Shown here: piece after piece, positions 20,386 through 32,580 of the stretch | How positions within the stretch are numbered: the stretch's first letter is position 1 | Layout of the letters: the number at the start of each line of letters is the position of its first letter | DNA from: Russula earlei | Taxonomy: Eukaryota > Basidiomycota > Agaricomycetes > Russulales > Russulaceae | Assembly: GCA_025769875.1 (NCBI GenBank) | Contig: JAGFNK010000286.1 | Span: forward strand, 1-64,000 | Reading direction: 5' to 3' | Length of the DNA stretch: 64,000 nucleotides | Notes under the pieces: model-generated | Told to the model about the DNA's origin: nothing | Seen by the model: only the letters and a program-made list of their open reading frames with translations | Database searches by the model: none | Translations under genes and position numbers: made by a program

Positions 20386-20878
20386 TGTTAGGACTCTTGT
20401 GTTCTCATCTGCTTACCTATGCTTTGATGACTCATCTGCACTTACTTCTGCTTAGTGATTGCTTAGTGATTCTTATCGCTTACTGTTTGATGACAGATAC
20501 TAGAAAAGGATGACTCATGCATGAGTCATTTCTGATACTTTTGAATTACACTCTTTATTTTGGATACTACTGGTCCTCAGCTATATGCACCCCAAGTTTC
20601 ATATGAATTGGATCAGCCGTTGTTGAGATATTGTATAAATACTCTGCTGTACCAAGAAGTCGAGCCTTACACTCAACTTACTCTCTTTGCAAGAAACAAC
20701 TATCTTGTCAAAAGCTTTAAAACAAACTATAGTGGTCACTCTAAGTGAAAGAGGTCCCTCTCTTTTCTAACATCTATTCTTCCTGCGATAATATCAAAGG
20801 GTTCAAAATCTAGTGCTTGAACTATATCAAGCAACTCTTTCACTAAGAGTTGGTAAAAAGATCAATCAGATCTTAACA
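20386..20878 (+). repeat. LTR of the TGTTAG...TTAACA family (493 bp)
   Basis: Shares ends and interior landmarks with 3280-3837 (TGACAGATACTAG, GGATGACTCA, TTGGATACTACTGG, the CTCTTTCACTAAGAG block) but lacks most of the 11-mer array. Only about 90 bp separates it from the old copia element, so its own internal region is missing. Confidence 0.75.
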
Positions 20879-21468
20879 CTCAGCACAATTAGGGAGTTTG
20901 TGGAGCAATGACATCATAATGATATCACTGTGGATTGCTTGGTGAGCATATGAGGTCATAGGGGAGTTGCTCAGTGAGCCATGATGTCAGTGGAACTTTA
21001 TGACATCTTATAGGTCATTCTAGGAGGTCTAGGAGTCCTTCCAGTGTTTTGAGATTCAGTGGCTGAGTGGCCATGTGGCTAGCACATGGTGGGTTACCCA
21101 AATAGGGAGGAGGGTGTCCAAGCAGGCCACAAAGACTTGGAGGATGATGATGACCTGTGTTCTATGCTTGTAGAAGGGAACAGTTGTTGGAAGTAGAAGC
21201 TAATAGATGATATGAAATCAAAACAGCTACTTTGAGCAAAATAGAACAATGCATGGCCAGGTCTTGGCCTTGATTCACGACACCAGTTGAAGCCACCCAG
21301 AAGAACTCCTCCCCCCCCCTCCACACCAATAGTCCCATACTCTGCCACTGACCATAGCTTCACCCCCCCCCCCTCCATTCCCTTCAATGCTACAATGAGG
21401 GATTGTTCACTGTCCCCCCCCTCCTTACCCTCCCCACAAACTACCAACCCAACTTTGTGATGACTCAC
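20879..21468. other. Transposon debris, no gene
   Basis: CpG-poor spacer that should be the internal start of the minus-strand element whose 5' LTR is 21469-22351. C/G homopolymer runs lie near 21309-21420. No supported coding region. Confidence 0.5.
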
Positions 21469-22351
21469 TGTTTGAACAATCCAGTTCAAGAGTGAGGTAA
21501 GAGCTTGGAGACAAGTTGACTGAGTTCAAGGACAAAGTTGGCAAAGAGCACTGTCCAAATGAGTAACAAGTACCAGAGTGGAACTGGTACTGGCTGTGAG
21601 AGGTGATCATGGAAGGAGAGAGCCAGAGTGTGCTAGATAGGGCAGTCCCAAAGGAGTACCCTCAGTAATAGAGTGCTGCAAATCAAATGGACAGTCTGAA
21701 GACTGTCTGCTACTTTATTGAGCACTTATATACTACAAGGGAACTGCTAAATAGGGAACAAGTCATAACCTTGTTATCAAGCACAATTGACAGATGAGTA
21801 AGAAGTTGGAGTACACTTACTGAGCATGCTCAGTCATGTTCAGTAAGCTGCTGAGTAAGAAGGCTCATATTGATGAGTAAGAGCCTCTACTGTCCACATG
21901 TTCACTGCTTAGTACACATGCAAAGCACCTGATTCATTACTGTTAGGTAGTTTAGGGCTGGTCATCTGGGGACTTGTGGTTTTGTCTTGTGGAATAGAGT
22001 TGCCCATAAGGCCCCTCATATAGTTCTATTAGGGTCCTTAGAGTCGACCCTAATACTTCTATTAAGGTCCTTAGTATTGCCTTATAGTTTGTTCTAAGGT
22101 TATTAGAGTTAGTCTAATAACACATTATAGGGCCTATAGTATCTTTGTTAGCGCCTATTGTAGAGCACTTTGGGTCATCCTAAAGGGTCCTTAGGAAGCC
22201 TATAATACTGTCTTATATTGCTAGAAGGGTTGCCACTAAGTAGGGCTTGTTGAATGTTGATTGTGCCTAGAATCAATTGCATGACAATGCATGCATGATA
22301 TTGTGGACACCTCTACTCACCCCTTTTACTTGTGTGAACAGGGTGGCATCA
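21469..22351 (-). repeat. Long LTR (about 883 bp) of a minus-strand retroelement, copy 2
   Basis: Alignable over its full length with 4778-5657. Relative to copy 1, CpG sites are largely replaced by TpG/CpA (for example GCGCGCGCGATATTG against GCATGCATGATATTG), so this copy is the more decayed. Confidence 0.6.
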
Positions 22352-22890
22352 TACTCCCTCCACATTTCATCCTCCCAGACCTCACCAATGGGTTCCCCTC
22401 CATCATCGCCACCTATGGCCCTGGATGCCCTACTCATTGAATTTCCATCTGAGCCCATGCAGACCCTTACCCTCATACCCTCCTCACAAAGAAAGACACC
22501 TTCCTCTTCCAAGAAGGACTGAGACATACCAAGGCAGTGAACAAGGCCCTCACATTTGAGAAGACCTGTCCCTTGAAGCAGAAGTGCTCCAATACCAATT
22601 CACCACTAAAAAGGGAAAACAAATGGTTAATCAGCTCATCATAGCCAGGGGACACTACCATGACATGCTTTGGGAGATTCAGGACTTGGAAATCAAACTG
22701 GCCAGAGCTAACACCAAAGCATGTCTCGACCCAAGAGTTCTTTTCCAATCCATGCCACAGCTGACCAAGCAAGAACATAATGTTCTGACATCAGACATGA
22801 CACCTTTGAATGCCCCAAGATCACTACATGCATCCTCTGCAATCAACAAGGGCACATAGCCAATTGATGCAGAGTTCCCCATCAACAGTG
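22352..22890 (+). pseudogene. Decayed gag-like fragment with zinc knuckle
   Basis: A short frame with a CCHC knuckle, C-x2-C-x4-H-x4-C (CILCNQQGHIAN then a stop then C) at 22829-22870, preceded by a helical, charged stretch (22584-22760). An in-frame TGA precedes the last cysteine and several frame changes occur. It resembles the broken gag-like gene at 1383-3247 in layout, but I cannot show they are the same family. Confidence 0.45.
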
Positions 22891-23009
22891 TAAGGTAAAT
22901 AAAATATGTTGAGTTCCACATGACCAAATGTGACCAAATTCATTATCACACCCACCATTGCATCTCTACTGTACACCCCTACATGGCTTAGACCCTAACA
23001 AGGGGATGA

Positions 23010-23515
23010 TGTCACAGAACTGGCCTATCAGGTCAGACCAGCAACTGGGATAGCCAAGCCGGACTGAAACATGCATATGACTCATTCCATATGACTCATT
23101 TTCTTGACTCATTGTTACCATGACTTGTCCTTGTTCCCAGCCCCCAATTGCCTGCACAATACAATGCTTTTACCTCAAGGAAGCAATTTGATATAGTATT
23201 CCTAAATGTATATAAACTGTCTCTCTGAAGAGAACAAGCCTTAGGCTTGTTCTCCTGTGAATATCACTGGATTACTCCTTGGAACTTGTAGGCTTGCAAG
23301 GACTCAAGCAATCACTCAAAGAGCCCCCTTGAATCTCTCAGTCAATCTAAGCAAAGACTTAAGCATCTTCTTTCCTCTCTGTGGAACATATCTGCTTCAG
23401 CAGTATTGTCTCCAAGATCCCCAAAACTCATGAAGACTTAGTGTCTCACTTGACTCTCTGTGTTCATCCCACATGTGAAATGATTTGTCAGTGACACCAC
23501 CCCCAGTTGGTGACA
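23010..23515 (+). repeat. Decayed LTR (506 bp) of the TGTCAC...GTGACA gypsy family
   Basis: Plus-strand copy of the LTR at 889-1382: it shares TATATAAACTGTC, ACAAGCCTTAGGCTTGTTCTCC, the TGTAGGCTTGCAAG block and the CCCCCAGTTGGTGACA end. Nearly every CpG of the younger copy is TpG or CpA here. No target duplication was found. Confidence 0.75.
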
Positions 23516-23627
23516 CCAAGAGGAAGTTTAAGAACTTGGCTTCCTCCTCAGTTGTCCATCTTGCCTTGATATCTGCTTGGGTTTCCTCTGCATAGGAATC
23601 AGAGCTTCTTGATGAGCAGGTCTGCAT
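23516..23627 (-). pseudogene. Possible Myb/SANT-like fragment
   Basis: The minus frame reads AETQADIKARWTTEEEAKFL..., which resembles the start of the Myb/SANT-like domain often found in basidiomycete repeat-derived proteins. Only about 35 codons are present before the LTR begins. It is too short to be sure. Confidence 0.3.
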
Positions 23628-25402
23628 GGGAGGTGATGATCAGGATCAGGAAAAGAAAGCATGGGGCAATGCCAAAGTGAAAGGTAAAAAAGGTACTGAC
23701 AAAGGGCTTACACATCACATGCAATGACACACAAATATGCAAACATGCAATTCACAAGCAAAAAAAAAACTCATATAAAAACCTATTAGTTTATCATATC
23801 ATAAATGCCATGTCACTTATATCACACTGGCCACACCAGTCACTGTCAGAAAATTGTGAAATTCAAGTTCAAGTTCAAGAATTCTCCACTGGGTAAAAAG
23901 GGCCATGATTATTTATTATTATCTTCACCAGTAAGTTCTTGAATTGAGGCTGTTGCCGTGATAGTGAGATGAGCCTCACACGTCGCGCATGTGTGTCTAC
24001 CATGATGAGCCGCTCTACAGACCCACTATACGATGTCGCACGCAATCTTCTCAGTTTCCTTCAGCTGATGTCTACGAACCCCAAGTCCCTATCCACCAAC
24101 ATCGGATGGCAAGTCTGATTCTGCCACTTCGCCCGTGAGTAAGGCGGGCCTCCAGCAGGATATTGGGTTGTAATACCACTCGTCGTCCTCTTGACCGACT
24201 CGATCGCTGCCAACGTCAACGATGAGCTTGAATCGCTCCAGCAGCCGGCCCAAATGCCCGGCTTCGACCCGTGAGGGATGCCATCCTCAATTCCCCCGTC
24301 GCACGTTCTCCCACCCACCGCACAAAGTCCTTGTCGCGCTACCGTCGCGGCGCTCAATGGCATCTTACCACCCTCTCCCTCTTCTTCTTTCCATCCACCA
24401 CCCCCACCCGTCGGTCCTCTTCCCTAACACACTTCCTCTACCCGAATCTACTCTCCTGGGGAGAAACTTTCTTCAGTTCATCTTTCCAGTGAAATATGCC
24501 ATCCAGGCTCCTTTAGACCCTCTTCACTGCCTTCCATCCGGCAGCTGGACCCTTGTTGCTACCTCGGCCAGAGTCTCTCTTCACCCCAACTACAGAGCAC
24601 GCAGGTGTCCTCTTTAACCCTACCCTCTAGCAGCAGGTACCTATGTTCCCTAATATCACCCCTTCCTCACCTACCAGTGTTCGTTCCAATTTATCTCGTT
24701 CTCCCATGCGCGAAGCAGGCTCGAATGTCCGATGTGGTATGTGTGCAGTTTCGCATGCATTTCGAAAGTTCGCGGCATGCTTTAAATTGTGTCAGCCTAT
24801 CTCCGCCGTGGTCAATTTGTTGGGACGATTCCTAACGCAAGCTTATGCGGTTGGATCAGATTCCCGCTCGTTTGGAAACTCGGTCTACTCCGGTTTTTTC
24901 AAAACCCCTGGCTGGCATGATGATGTACTTATTTGATTGAATGACATGCACTCAGCTAGGATCGAACCCATCCTCGGAGGTTTACCTGTATTCCCGCCGA
25001 GTACTGCGCGCGCGCCGGTTCACTTTGCCGCGCTTTCCGTCGCCCGTACATTATCCTGTCTGTCTTGGCCTAGACACCTCCATGTTCCACAGTTTTATGT
25101 CAGTTGGGCTCTGTATTTCAGGGACACTGGTTCCCGTCTTGCCATGCATTGGCGCACAACTGGCTGGGGGTGGATCTTGCATACTTCCCCAACTGCTCAA
25201 TTTGACCAACGTTGGGGTTAGCGTCAATCGTGATGATGCCAGGTATCATGGAACAAATCCATGGAGAAACCATGGAGAAACTATTATGATTACGATGCTG
25301 GTTGGCTGCCGTTACGTTTCGTCGTCATTCTCCGTCCTATAAAACGTCTTGTACATCTAACCCACATGTTTATCCTACTCGAGCGTTCTCCTTCGCTTCG
25401 AC
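23628..25402. other. Transition zone between transposon island and gene region
   Basis: Up to about 23,940 the sequence is CpG-poor; from there CpG returns abruptly. Short open frames (for example 24222-24617 plus, 24061-24363 minus) have no recognisable motif. The last 100 bp hold the promoter and leader of the 4CL-like gene (TATAAAA near 25338). Confidence 0.5.
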
Positions 25403-28055
25403 ATGTCTGAAATTGTTTCGTCAGAGCCTACGCCCTTCATCCCCGATGACCTGACCGTCCCGCAATTTTTCTTCGACCTGGATCATGTGCTGAGAGCAAC
25501 CCACCCCGACGGTGTTCCTTTCTTTGTCGATGATACCACGGGTAGGGCTGTAGACTCTCGGGAGGTAAATGGTGGCTTTGACTTTCCTTGCAATGGTGTG
25601 AACCCTCCTCCCCAGGTCCGCAAACGAGTTGATGGACTTGCAAATGGCTTGAGCCGCAAGTGGGACATAAGTCAGTATTAGCACATATCAACAGGCAGGT
25701 GGCTGACAATGATTAGAGGAGAATGAAGTTGGTGGGTACTATTTTGTGTATCCCCAATCTATCCCCACGTGATCGCTTTCAGTGTGCCTTTACTCTCCAA
25801 ATCACGTGGGTGAGCACCGTGTTGTTTGTCTTCTTGCGCTCAAGGTGACATGCTTGTTCGTAGATTACGCCGTCGTATTCTGGGCACTACATAGGCTCGG
25901 CGCTATCTCTACGTGAGCGCGCTTTTATCTCCCTGAGCTTCCCCCTTAGCGTTTCCAGAAACTCTAACCCAGCATACACTGTCGATGAGCTCGCCCACCA
26001 GCTCAAGCTTACCAAGGCTACAACTATCATAGTTCATTCTCAATGCTTGAAGAACGCAACGGCGGCCTGCATTGATATCGGTCTTCCTCTCGAGAGGATC
26101 GTGATCATAGATCAAACGATGTTCAATGCTCCTCACATAACTATCGAACAATTGATCCAGGATGGTCTCACCCATAACGTCAACTTCGTGGAGCGTAAAC
26201 TCGGGGCAGGTGAGGGAAAGACAAAGATCGCTTTTCTCTGCCTATCCAGTGGTACCACTGGCCCCCCCAAGGTACCGCATGAATTCTCTTAGAAATTTGC
26301 GCTGAAAAGAAACAGGCAGTGGCCATTCCTCATCACTCGGTTATCGCAAACACGCTTCAAATTCGTGCACACAACTATGCTGTGGAGACGCAGGCCGACA
26401 TACCTCAAAACCAGTGGAGATTCCGCCCGGGTGATGTCATTACAGGCGGTTTGTTTTGTTCTTTTTTTCTCTTCACACCTTATCTCTTATCGCATCGTTT
26501 ACAAGTCCTCCCATTCTTCCGTGAGCCATTTCATATGCCTGTTTTTTGTTTTTGTATCTCTTCTGAGATTGACCATCAGACATCTTTGGCCTCGTTTTTA
26601 ACGTAAGCCATCAAACAGAATACACTTCGTCAGGTTTGATAATTGCTTGACATCTTAGATTCACGTTATGCTGTACTCCGGCGTAGGCCCTTTTTTCTGC
26701 TTGAGACGTCTCTGCAGGCTGACCTGCATCATCTCATGCAGATGGCTATTGTCATTATGCCGAAATTTGGCTGGCCTAATTTCTTGGAAATCGTGAGGCG
26801 TCATAAGATCACTCACCTCCTGTAAGTATCTATTGTTTCCCTTTCCCTTAGAGGATGTTCAAAGAGATTTAATCAGGGTAGTCCCGCCTATGATCGTTCT
26901 CCTTTGCAAGGTATACATCTCGTGTCGAGGCACTGAAGGGCCATGTCACATCGATTTATTTATAGCACCCAGCCACGAAAGATTACGAAGCAGAACTGAA
27001 GAACATTCATTTCTGCTTCAGTGGTGCCGCACCGCTTTCCTCGGAGTTAGCCAACCAGCTCGAAAAAGTTCTACCTAATGCATGTCTGGGACAAGGATAT
27101 GGTAATACAAACGCTCGCAAAGTCGAAATCGTGTTCTTACCTCAATTTTGCGTAGGTATGACCGAGACTGCCACCGCAGTCTCTATGACCCCTGCTCTTG
27201 AGAAGGTCGGCAAGGCCGGCAGCGCTGGCGTTGCAGTTCCTGGTGTTAGGTTCAGAATTGTCAAGGAAGATGGCTCCCTCGCGAAACTTGGTGAACGCGG
27301 TGAACTCGTTGTCAAGAGTCCCTCCAATGCGCTTCAATACTGGGAGAACCCGAAAGCGTAGGTGGATTTCTTGTCATTCTTCCCGCGTAGTGAACGAGTG
27401 CGCTCAGAACGGCCGAGACATTCCTGGAAGATGGGTAAGCTTTTTAGACGGGATTGAGTTTTCCGCTTTGCCAGTTCTGACACTTCGCATCTATAGATGG
27501 GTCCGTACGGGTGATGAGGTTGAATTTGACGCTGAGGGCAACATCTACGTCGTCGATCGTCTCAAGGTAATATGACACCCCTGCGAAGTCTTAAGCGCTG
27601 AAAGTCAGTCTCCAGGAGTTGATCAAAGTCCGCGGCTTCCAAGTTGCCCCCGCGGAACTGGAAGGCCACCTACTTAGTCACCCAGATGTCGCCGATGTGT
27701 GTGTTGTCCCCATTCCGGACGAATTTAGTGGCGAATTGCCGCTCGCGTACGTCGTGCTACACCCGCACGCTGCTGTGCGCGCATTGTCAAGCACGACCGA
27801 GGCAGAAGCAATTAAGACTGACCTTTCAAAGGTAAGACTTGACAAAAGCACCACATTGCACCTCCTGACGTATCCATTCCTATGTCATAGTATGTGTCCG
27901 ATGTGAAGGTCCAATACAAGTGGCTCAAGGGTGGGGTCGAGTTCATCAATGCGATTCCTAAGAATCCCAGTGGGAAATTGCTACGTCGCATACTACGTGA
28001 AAAGGCGAGGGAAGATCGGGGTGCTGCTGCTGAGAAGGCGAAGGCGACCCTGTGA
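25403..28055 (+). CDS. 4-coumarate:CoA ligase-like acyl-CoA synthetase (copy A)
   Basis: Adenylate-forming enzyme that would activate an aromatic or fatty carboxylic acid with ATP and join it to CoA. About a dozen exons, spliced by eye without a break. First exon starts [20 protein letters not shown] at 25403; then CLYSPNHV and [15 protein letters not shown]; the ATP-binding P-loop [10 protein letters not shown] (about 26240-26270); [20 protein letters not shown] joined to MTETATAV (27097/27155); [10 protein letters not shown] (about 27500); [18 protein letters not shown]; and the C-terminal [11 protein letters not shown] with the catalytic Lys (about 27960). These are the usual A-motifs of the family. 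The C-terminus, KATL, lacks a clear peroxisomal signal. A paralogue lies on the opposite strand at 45124-47797. The exact substrate cannot be told from sequence. Confidence 0.85.
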
Positions 28056-29309
28056 ACTAGCGGTATTAGGAACACGCCTTTTCCATTTCCCCGTAAGCCG
28101 CACTCCACGACATGATAAGCTATACAAGTTTAGACAAAAAAAACTCCGATTTGAGATTTGCTTGAAACGGGTCCGCTACGGTAGAGGACATGTCCAGGTA
28201 CAGTAGATGACCTTCTCCGGCCATAACATCAGAAAACCGGCGCCACCGTGACGTGCATAGTGTCGTCCTCGCTCCTGCCACTGGCACACTGGCACACCGG
28301 CACAGGTATTCATGCTTCGGTGTGATGCTTGTACTAGTTGCGAGAGGGGCAGATGTTCATTCTTAGCTCCATTATCGTCAATATTGCAGTCAATGTTCTA
28401 TTCAAACGATGTTGAGGCCAAAGTCCTCAAAATGGTTTGGGCTCGACGTTGCAGTGTCACCGTGTGAACAAACTATGTTTAATTTCGGGGATAAAGACGA
28501 ACCATCAGGGTCGCGCCGAGCGCCTACGTTAAATATCTCCTACAATAGCACGCTGGCGTGCTATTACTTGCTTCCCGTTCCCTGATAGAGTATCATTTCT
28601 CTGTTTCTGCGATTTACATGAGTGACCTTCTTCGCCGATCAATGTAATAAACGGTGAAGTCGGTGAGGCTCTGATCAAGATTGATCGCCGTCTGCGGTTG
28701 TCCCACATTCAGGGTAGACCAGGCTGGTCGTAACCAGTACCCTCTCTGGTCGTGAGAGCCTGAGGTAGATGCTAATGAATCCTTCTCACGCAGACCCGGA
28801 ACCTCTGTCTGTTCAGTTGACCTGAGCCTCACTCAGGTCAACAGGTAGAACCTCCAGAAATGACAAGGTCAGCCGTCGACAAGTGGGTCATCGGCACCGC
28901 TATGGCCACTGGCCACGGAAGTATATCGATATCATCAATCGATACGTATTCAAAATACACTGGTATTTCAATAATAATACGTCGGGGTTTAATCCAAACC
29001 TGGTGGCATCCGAATGCCTAACAACTCATCATCATGATGCGATCGCCCATTCTCCACCATTTTCACCATCACCACATGTTCAATACCGGTATCGCCAAGT
29101 TCCCGATGGGAAGTCAACCGCTGTAGGGCTCAATTGCGAATTATTAATAAATATTGTGCCTTCCAGATGCGGAAACTCATACTGATGGCTTTGAAGAAAC
29201 CCGCTGTTTTGCAAATTCTCTAAACTATCCGGGGAAGGCCTCCCAATTCGTTGCTCCTTCGTGTTTATAAAGGATGGACGTCGTGTCTTCCTAAGCACGT
29301 CCAATTGAT
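28056..29309. other. Intergenic, no gene recognised
   Basis: Contains the 3' region of the 4CL-like gene and the upstream region of the membrane-protein gene. Short open frames only. A TTTATAAAGGATGG box near 29264 could serve the downstream gene. Confidence 0.5.
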
Positions 29310-30738
29310 GACAATGTCTGCCGAGACATTGCAGAACTTGAATATTGCTGCCATCACGTTGGCGTCCTTGTCTGGCCTATTCGGTGAGGCCCAATTCTTC
29401 TGCTATCATCGTGCGGTGGTATCGAGCTTCTTCTGTGGTCGTGGTCAACAGGAGTATACTTTGTGCTCTTCGTGATTGCAATCTGGTCGACGTATCAGAA
29501 GGACAATGTGTCATCAAAGAGACTGAGATGGGTCACCGTCGCTCTGTATGTGCAGGCAGCATTGCCGTCTTCTGTGACTCACCTCCCCGGTAGTTTCGTG
29601 GACCTCCTGATCCATTTTATCTCACGCTCCCTTCAGTTTTCGCGCGCACGCCTTCAGAGGGATACGGACGAAGAAATGCGCAAGTGGTCAATCCCACTGA
29701 CGTTCCTCGGCAAGTAAGTCGCTTTGAATTCGCTCCTCCCATGGGTATTTGACGCATGTATTGCCAGCATCACGACAACCTTTGCCGTAAGTCCCAAATA
29801 TGCTTTCCTTTATTTACATCGTTCATGTCCGTTCAGGGCCTTCTATCAGATGGGACCCTGGCGTGGCGTTTCTACATCATCTGGTGCAGGAAAAAATGGG
29901 CCCTGTATATTCCTGCGTGCGCCGTCATTTTGAATGCCTGTGAGTTGCATGTGCCTCCGCCGGGGGGCAGGGTTTAGCTTACTTGTTTTCACCTAGTGCT
30001 CTGCTGGTCTGCAGACTTCCAGCACCTGTCCTATTATCACAACAGCGAATTTTATGAGAACACGCTGTTACTGGTTACTACCGATATCGCCGTGGTGTGG
30101 GGATGGTCCATGTTCGTCACCAATTCAATGATGACCGGCGGTATCATATACAAGATCATGTGAGGTCATTCATTTGTCGTCCATGGGCAGTGATCTGACT
30201 GCAACACCTTAGGTCGTCTCACCAGCGCACATTGCCGACTGTCCGCCGCGGGAGCGCTAGAGTAAATACATATGTCACTGCTCTTCGTGCAATCATCGAG
30301 TCCGCTCTCGTTACTTGGATTGGCATTCTTCTCTGTGAAATCGGATTTCTCGGTCCCACGCACGGCCACATAACAGTACGTCATGTGCGTTTTGGTTCAG
30401 GGAAGGCCTCTGAAATCAGCCCTTACAGAACAATCTGAATATGGGATATGTCATCATTTCCATTATCCCCGTTTTCTTCGTAAGCAATCCTTCTCGATGG
30501 TTACCACCAGAGACGTCATTTGTTTTAGGGTATTTCTCAATCCTTGATCACAGCTCGTCTGGGTCTTGCGAGGGAAGTACGCGATATCGATGCTAGTGGT
30601 GCCAGCTACTTGTCGCAGTCAGCCACCCATCTGCAAGGAAAAGCGCAAACGTTCGCCGTTTTCGCGAATGTGACTACGCATACCGATGCTCAAGAAGCCA
30701 AAGTGGAGGAGGTGGACGCGAAGATTGAGCCAGTTTAG
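29310..30738 (+). CDS. Multi-pass integral membrane protein, agaric receptor-like type
   Basis: Reconstructed by eye from about seven exons. Readable pieces in order: MTMSAETLQNLNIAAITLAS; a helix STGVYFVLFVIAIW followed by SSKRLRWVTVALYVQ; AWRFYIIWCRKKWALYIPAC; LVTTDIAVVWGWSMFVTNSM; SARVNTYVTALRAIIESALVTW; MGYVIISIIPVFFGISQSL; then a cytosolic tail with TARLGLAREVRD. The layout (about seven hydrophobic helices, an R-x-Y-x-I-W motif after helix 3-4, a short polar tail) matches a large family of uncharacterised fungal membrane proteins (DUF6533/6534-like) expanded in Agaricomycetes. The function is unknown. The first splice site is uncertain. Confidence 0.65.
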
Positions 30739-31767
30739 GTGTGGCATGAAAGGCATTGCAGTGACCTGAAGATTTGAATCTATCCCTTTACTTTCAAGTT
30801 TGTCGTTGATGTGTCTTGATATGTCGTCGTGAGCGTCTTTATAACTAACGGTCGTCCGTTCTTCGCACGAGTTCTGGGACTGATTCAGACCACTGACACG
30901 CGAAGCACGGTGGATGTCCCAACGTGGTTACTTTTCCGTCAATACAAGTAGTGCGACGTATGTGCTGCACGGGATAACGTCCGATCCTCATGTGTACCGA
31001 GGTGTGCTGTTCGTTGACACAGATGAATGGAAGTGGTGTGTCTGACAGGCGGGATGGATGACAACGTGTAAGGTGGAGACAGAACCAAGTGAGAGAAAGG
31101 AATACTAACGGTTGTGTCCGTGTACGTGAAAGTCTTGGAGAGGGAGGCTCCGCAAAGTCGGTCGATCGATCGATCGAGAGATAGTCTTTCGTACGCGAGA
31201 TTTGGAAGGAAAGGGATATCGAAGCGTCGGCTTTACATCATAGTCGCTGTAGACTGGTTCCACTCCCGGGGTGCCGTTCCCCACTGTCGTCGATGATACT
31301 AGTACACGGCTAGTAGATGTGATCTGACTCCTTCAACCGACGCCATACTGGTACCAGCACAGCTTGTTAACTTGAACCCTACTATTAGGCGCCTGAGTTT
31401 TTTTAGCAGTGGTAGGACGCGCGCTGGGACTTCAGTACGGGTGTCTCGGTATTCCAGGTCCGTACGTACAGTCGAGGCATGCCCAAGTGGGGCGAGTCTC
31501 ACTTAACCGCGTGTTGTCTTATGTAATCCTTTGCATTGCCAAGCGCATCGTATCACCCTTTCCCAACCCGAAGGAGGCTTGCAACGCTGGTATCTCAACA
31601 ATTCCAAAACAATATCTTTATAACATCATAGCTGCAATATACCAGCGTCTAGCCTTTTCACTGCGTTTCGTCGGTTTTCCCTTGCCCTTGATCTTGGTTT
31701 GTTCTCCCGGTTTGCTTCCGATTCCTCGTGATCACCCCACGTACCCCACGTACCAAAGACATCGAGG
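30739..31767. other. Intergenic, no gene recognised
   Basis: Holds a short GATC run (about 31160-31177) and no coding signal I trust. A 232-codon plus-frame opening at 31409 overlaps the macro-domain gene in another phase and looks accidental. Confidence 0.5.
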
Positions 31768-32580
31768 ATGTCCGTGTCTGACTGGGGATTGCCTCATTTC
31801 ATCTTTATTTCCCGTCAGGTCTCTCGTGCAAGTCCTATACAGAAGGAGTCACTTGTTAAGGCCTGGATGCGGGCCATCACTACTCTACCATCAACTCTAC
31901 AAAGCCACTTCACGGTACTCGAGGGCACGTTATCCAGTCTTCCGCCTGATCTGCTGCGTTGTGATTGCGTCGTTTCGCCGGCAAACGCATTCGGTATCAT
32001 GGAAGGCGGGTAGGTCCTATCTCCTCGACCGTCCACTTCTCCTACATCTCCGCCGAACAGCAATACATGATCTGCTCCGAACAGGTATGACCATGCGCTC
32101 TCCCTAGCGTTCCAGGGTGTGGACGGTCCGCAGACGCTTTCCCGCCACGTGCAAAGGGCTCTGCGTGCTCGCTGGCACGGCTACCTGCCCCCGGGGTCGT
32201 GCCTCATTACCACACTTCCCGAAAGTGATGGAAACCCGTTCGGTGCGTCGAGCATCGCCATCTTACCAACGATGCGTTATCCTGTCGACGTTCGGTGGCA
32301 TCGAGATCTCGTGTACAACGCGGTGTGGAACCTCCTAGTCGAGATCAATCGATGGAATTCTGAACTTGTGGCTCACGGGACGGAGAATTCGTATGGAAAA
32401 ACAATCGAGCGCGTATTGATGACTGGGCTGGGGACAGGCCACGGCCAAATGAGCGCGGTGCGCTGTGCTCAGCAAATGATACTGGCGATAAAACACTTTT
32501 CTGAAGGCGTGCCGGAGGATGCTGGCTGGGAAAAGGTCGATAGTTGGATCAAGGAAGTCAATGCTACTCTAGAATTGTGA
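31768..32580 (+). CDS. Macro-domain-like protein (ADP-ribose-binding fold)
   Basis: Two exons: 31768-32009 and 32085-32580, with a 75-nt GT-AG intron; the frame joins exactly through GGYDHALS. Key motifs: CDCVVSPANAFGIMEGG (the first ligand loop of macro domains), the LPTMRYP strand, and a glycine-rich loop MTGLGTGHGQMSA (the second, phosphate-binding loop). About 245 aa, so it is little more than the domain itself. Macro domains bind or hydrolyse ADP-ribose and its derivatives; which activity applies here is not decidable. The start codon could be slightly further upstream. The stop is at 32580. Confidence 0.78.

Noticed and set aside
23010..23515. Solo-LTR insertion into a Myb/SANT gene
   Set aside because: No target duplication flanks the LTR (GATGA on the left, CCAAG on the right), so a simple insertion is not supported.
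24950..24985. GGATCGAACCC resembling a minus-strand tRNA T-loop
   Set aside because: The flanking bases do not form a T-stem and no acceptor or anticodon arm can be built.
31409..32107. 232-aa plus frame
   Set aside because: It overlaps the macro-domain exon in another phase and shows no motif; the macro-domain frame carries the conserved residues.
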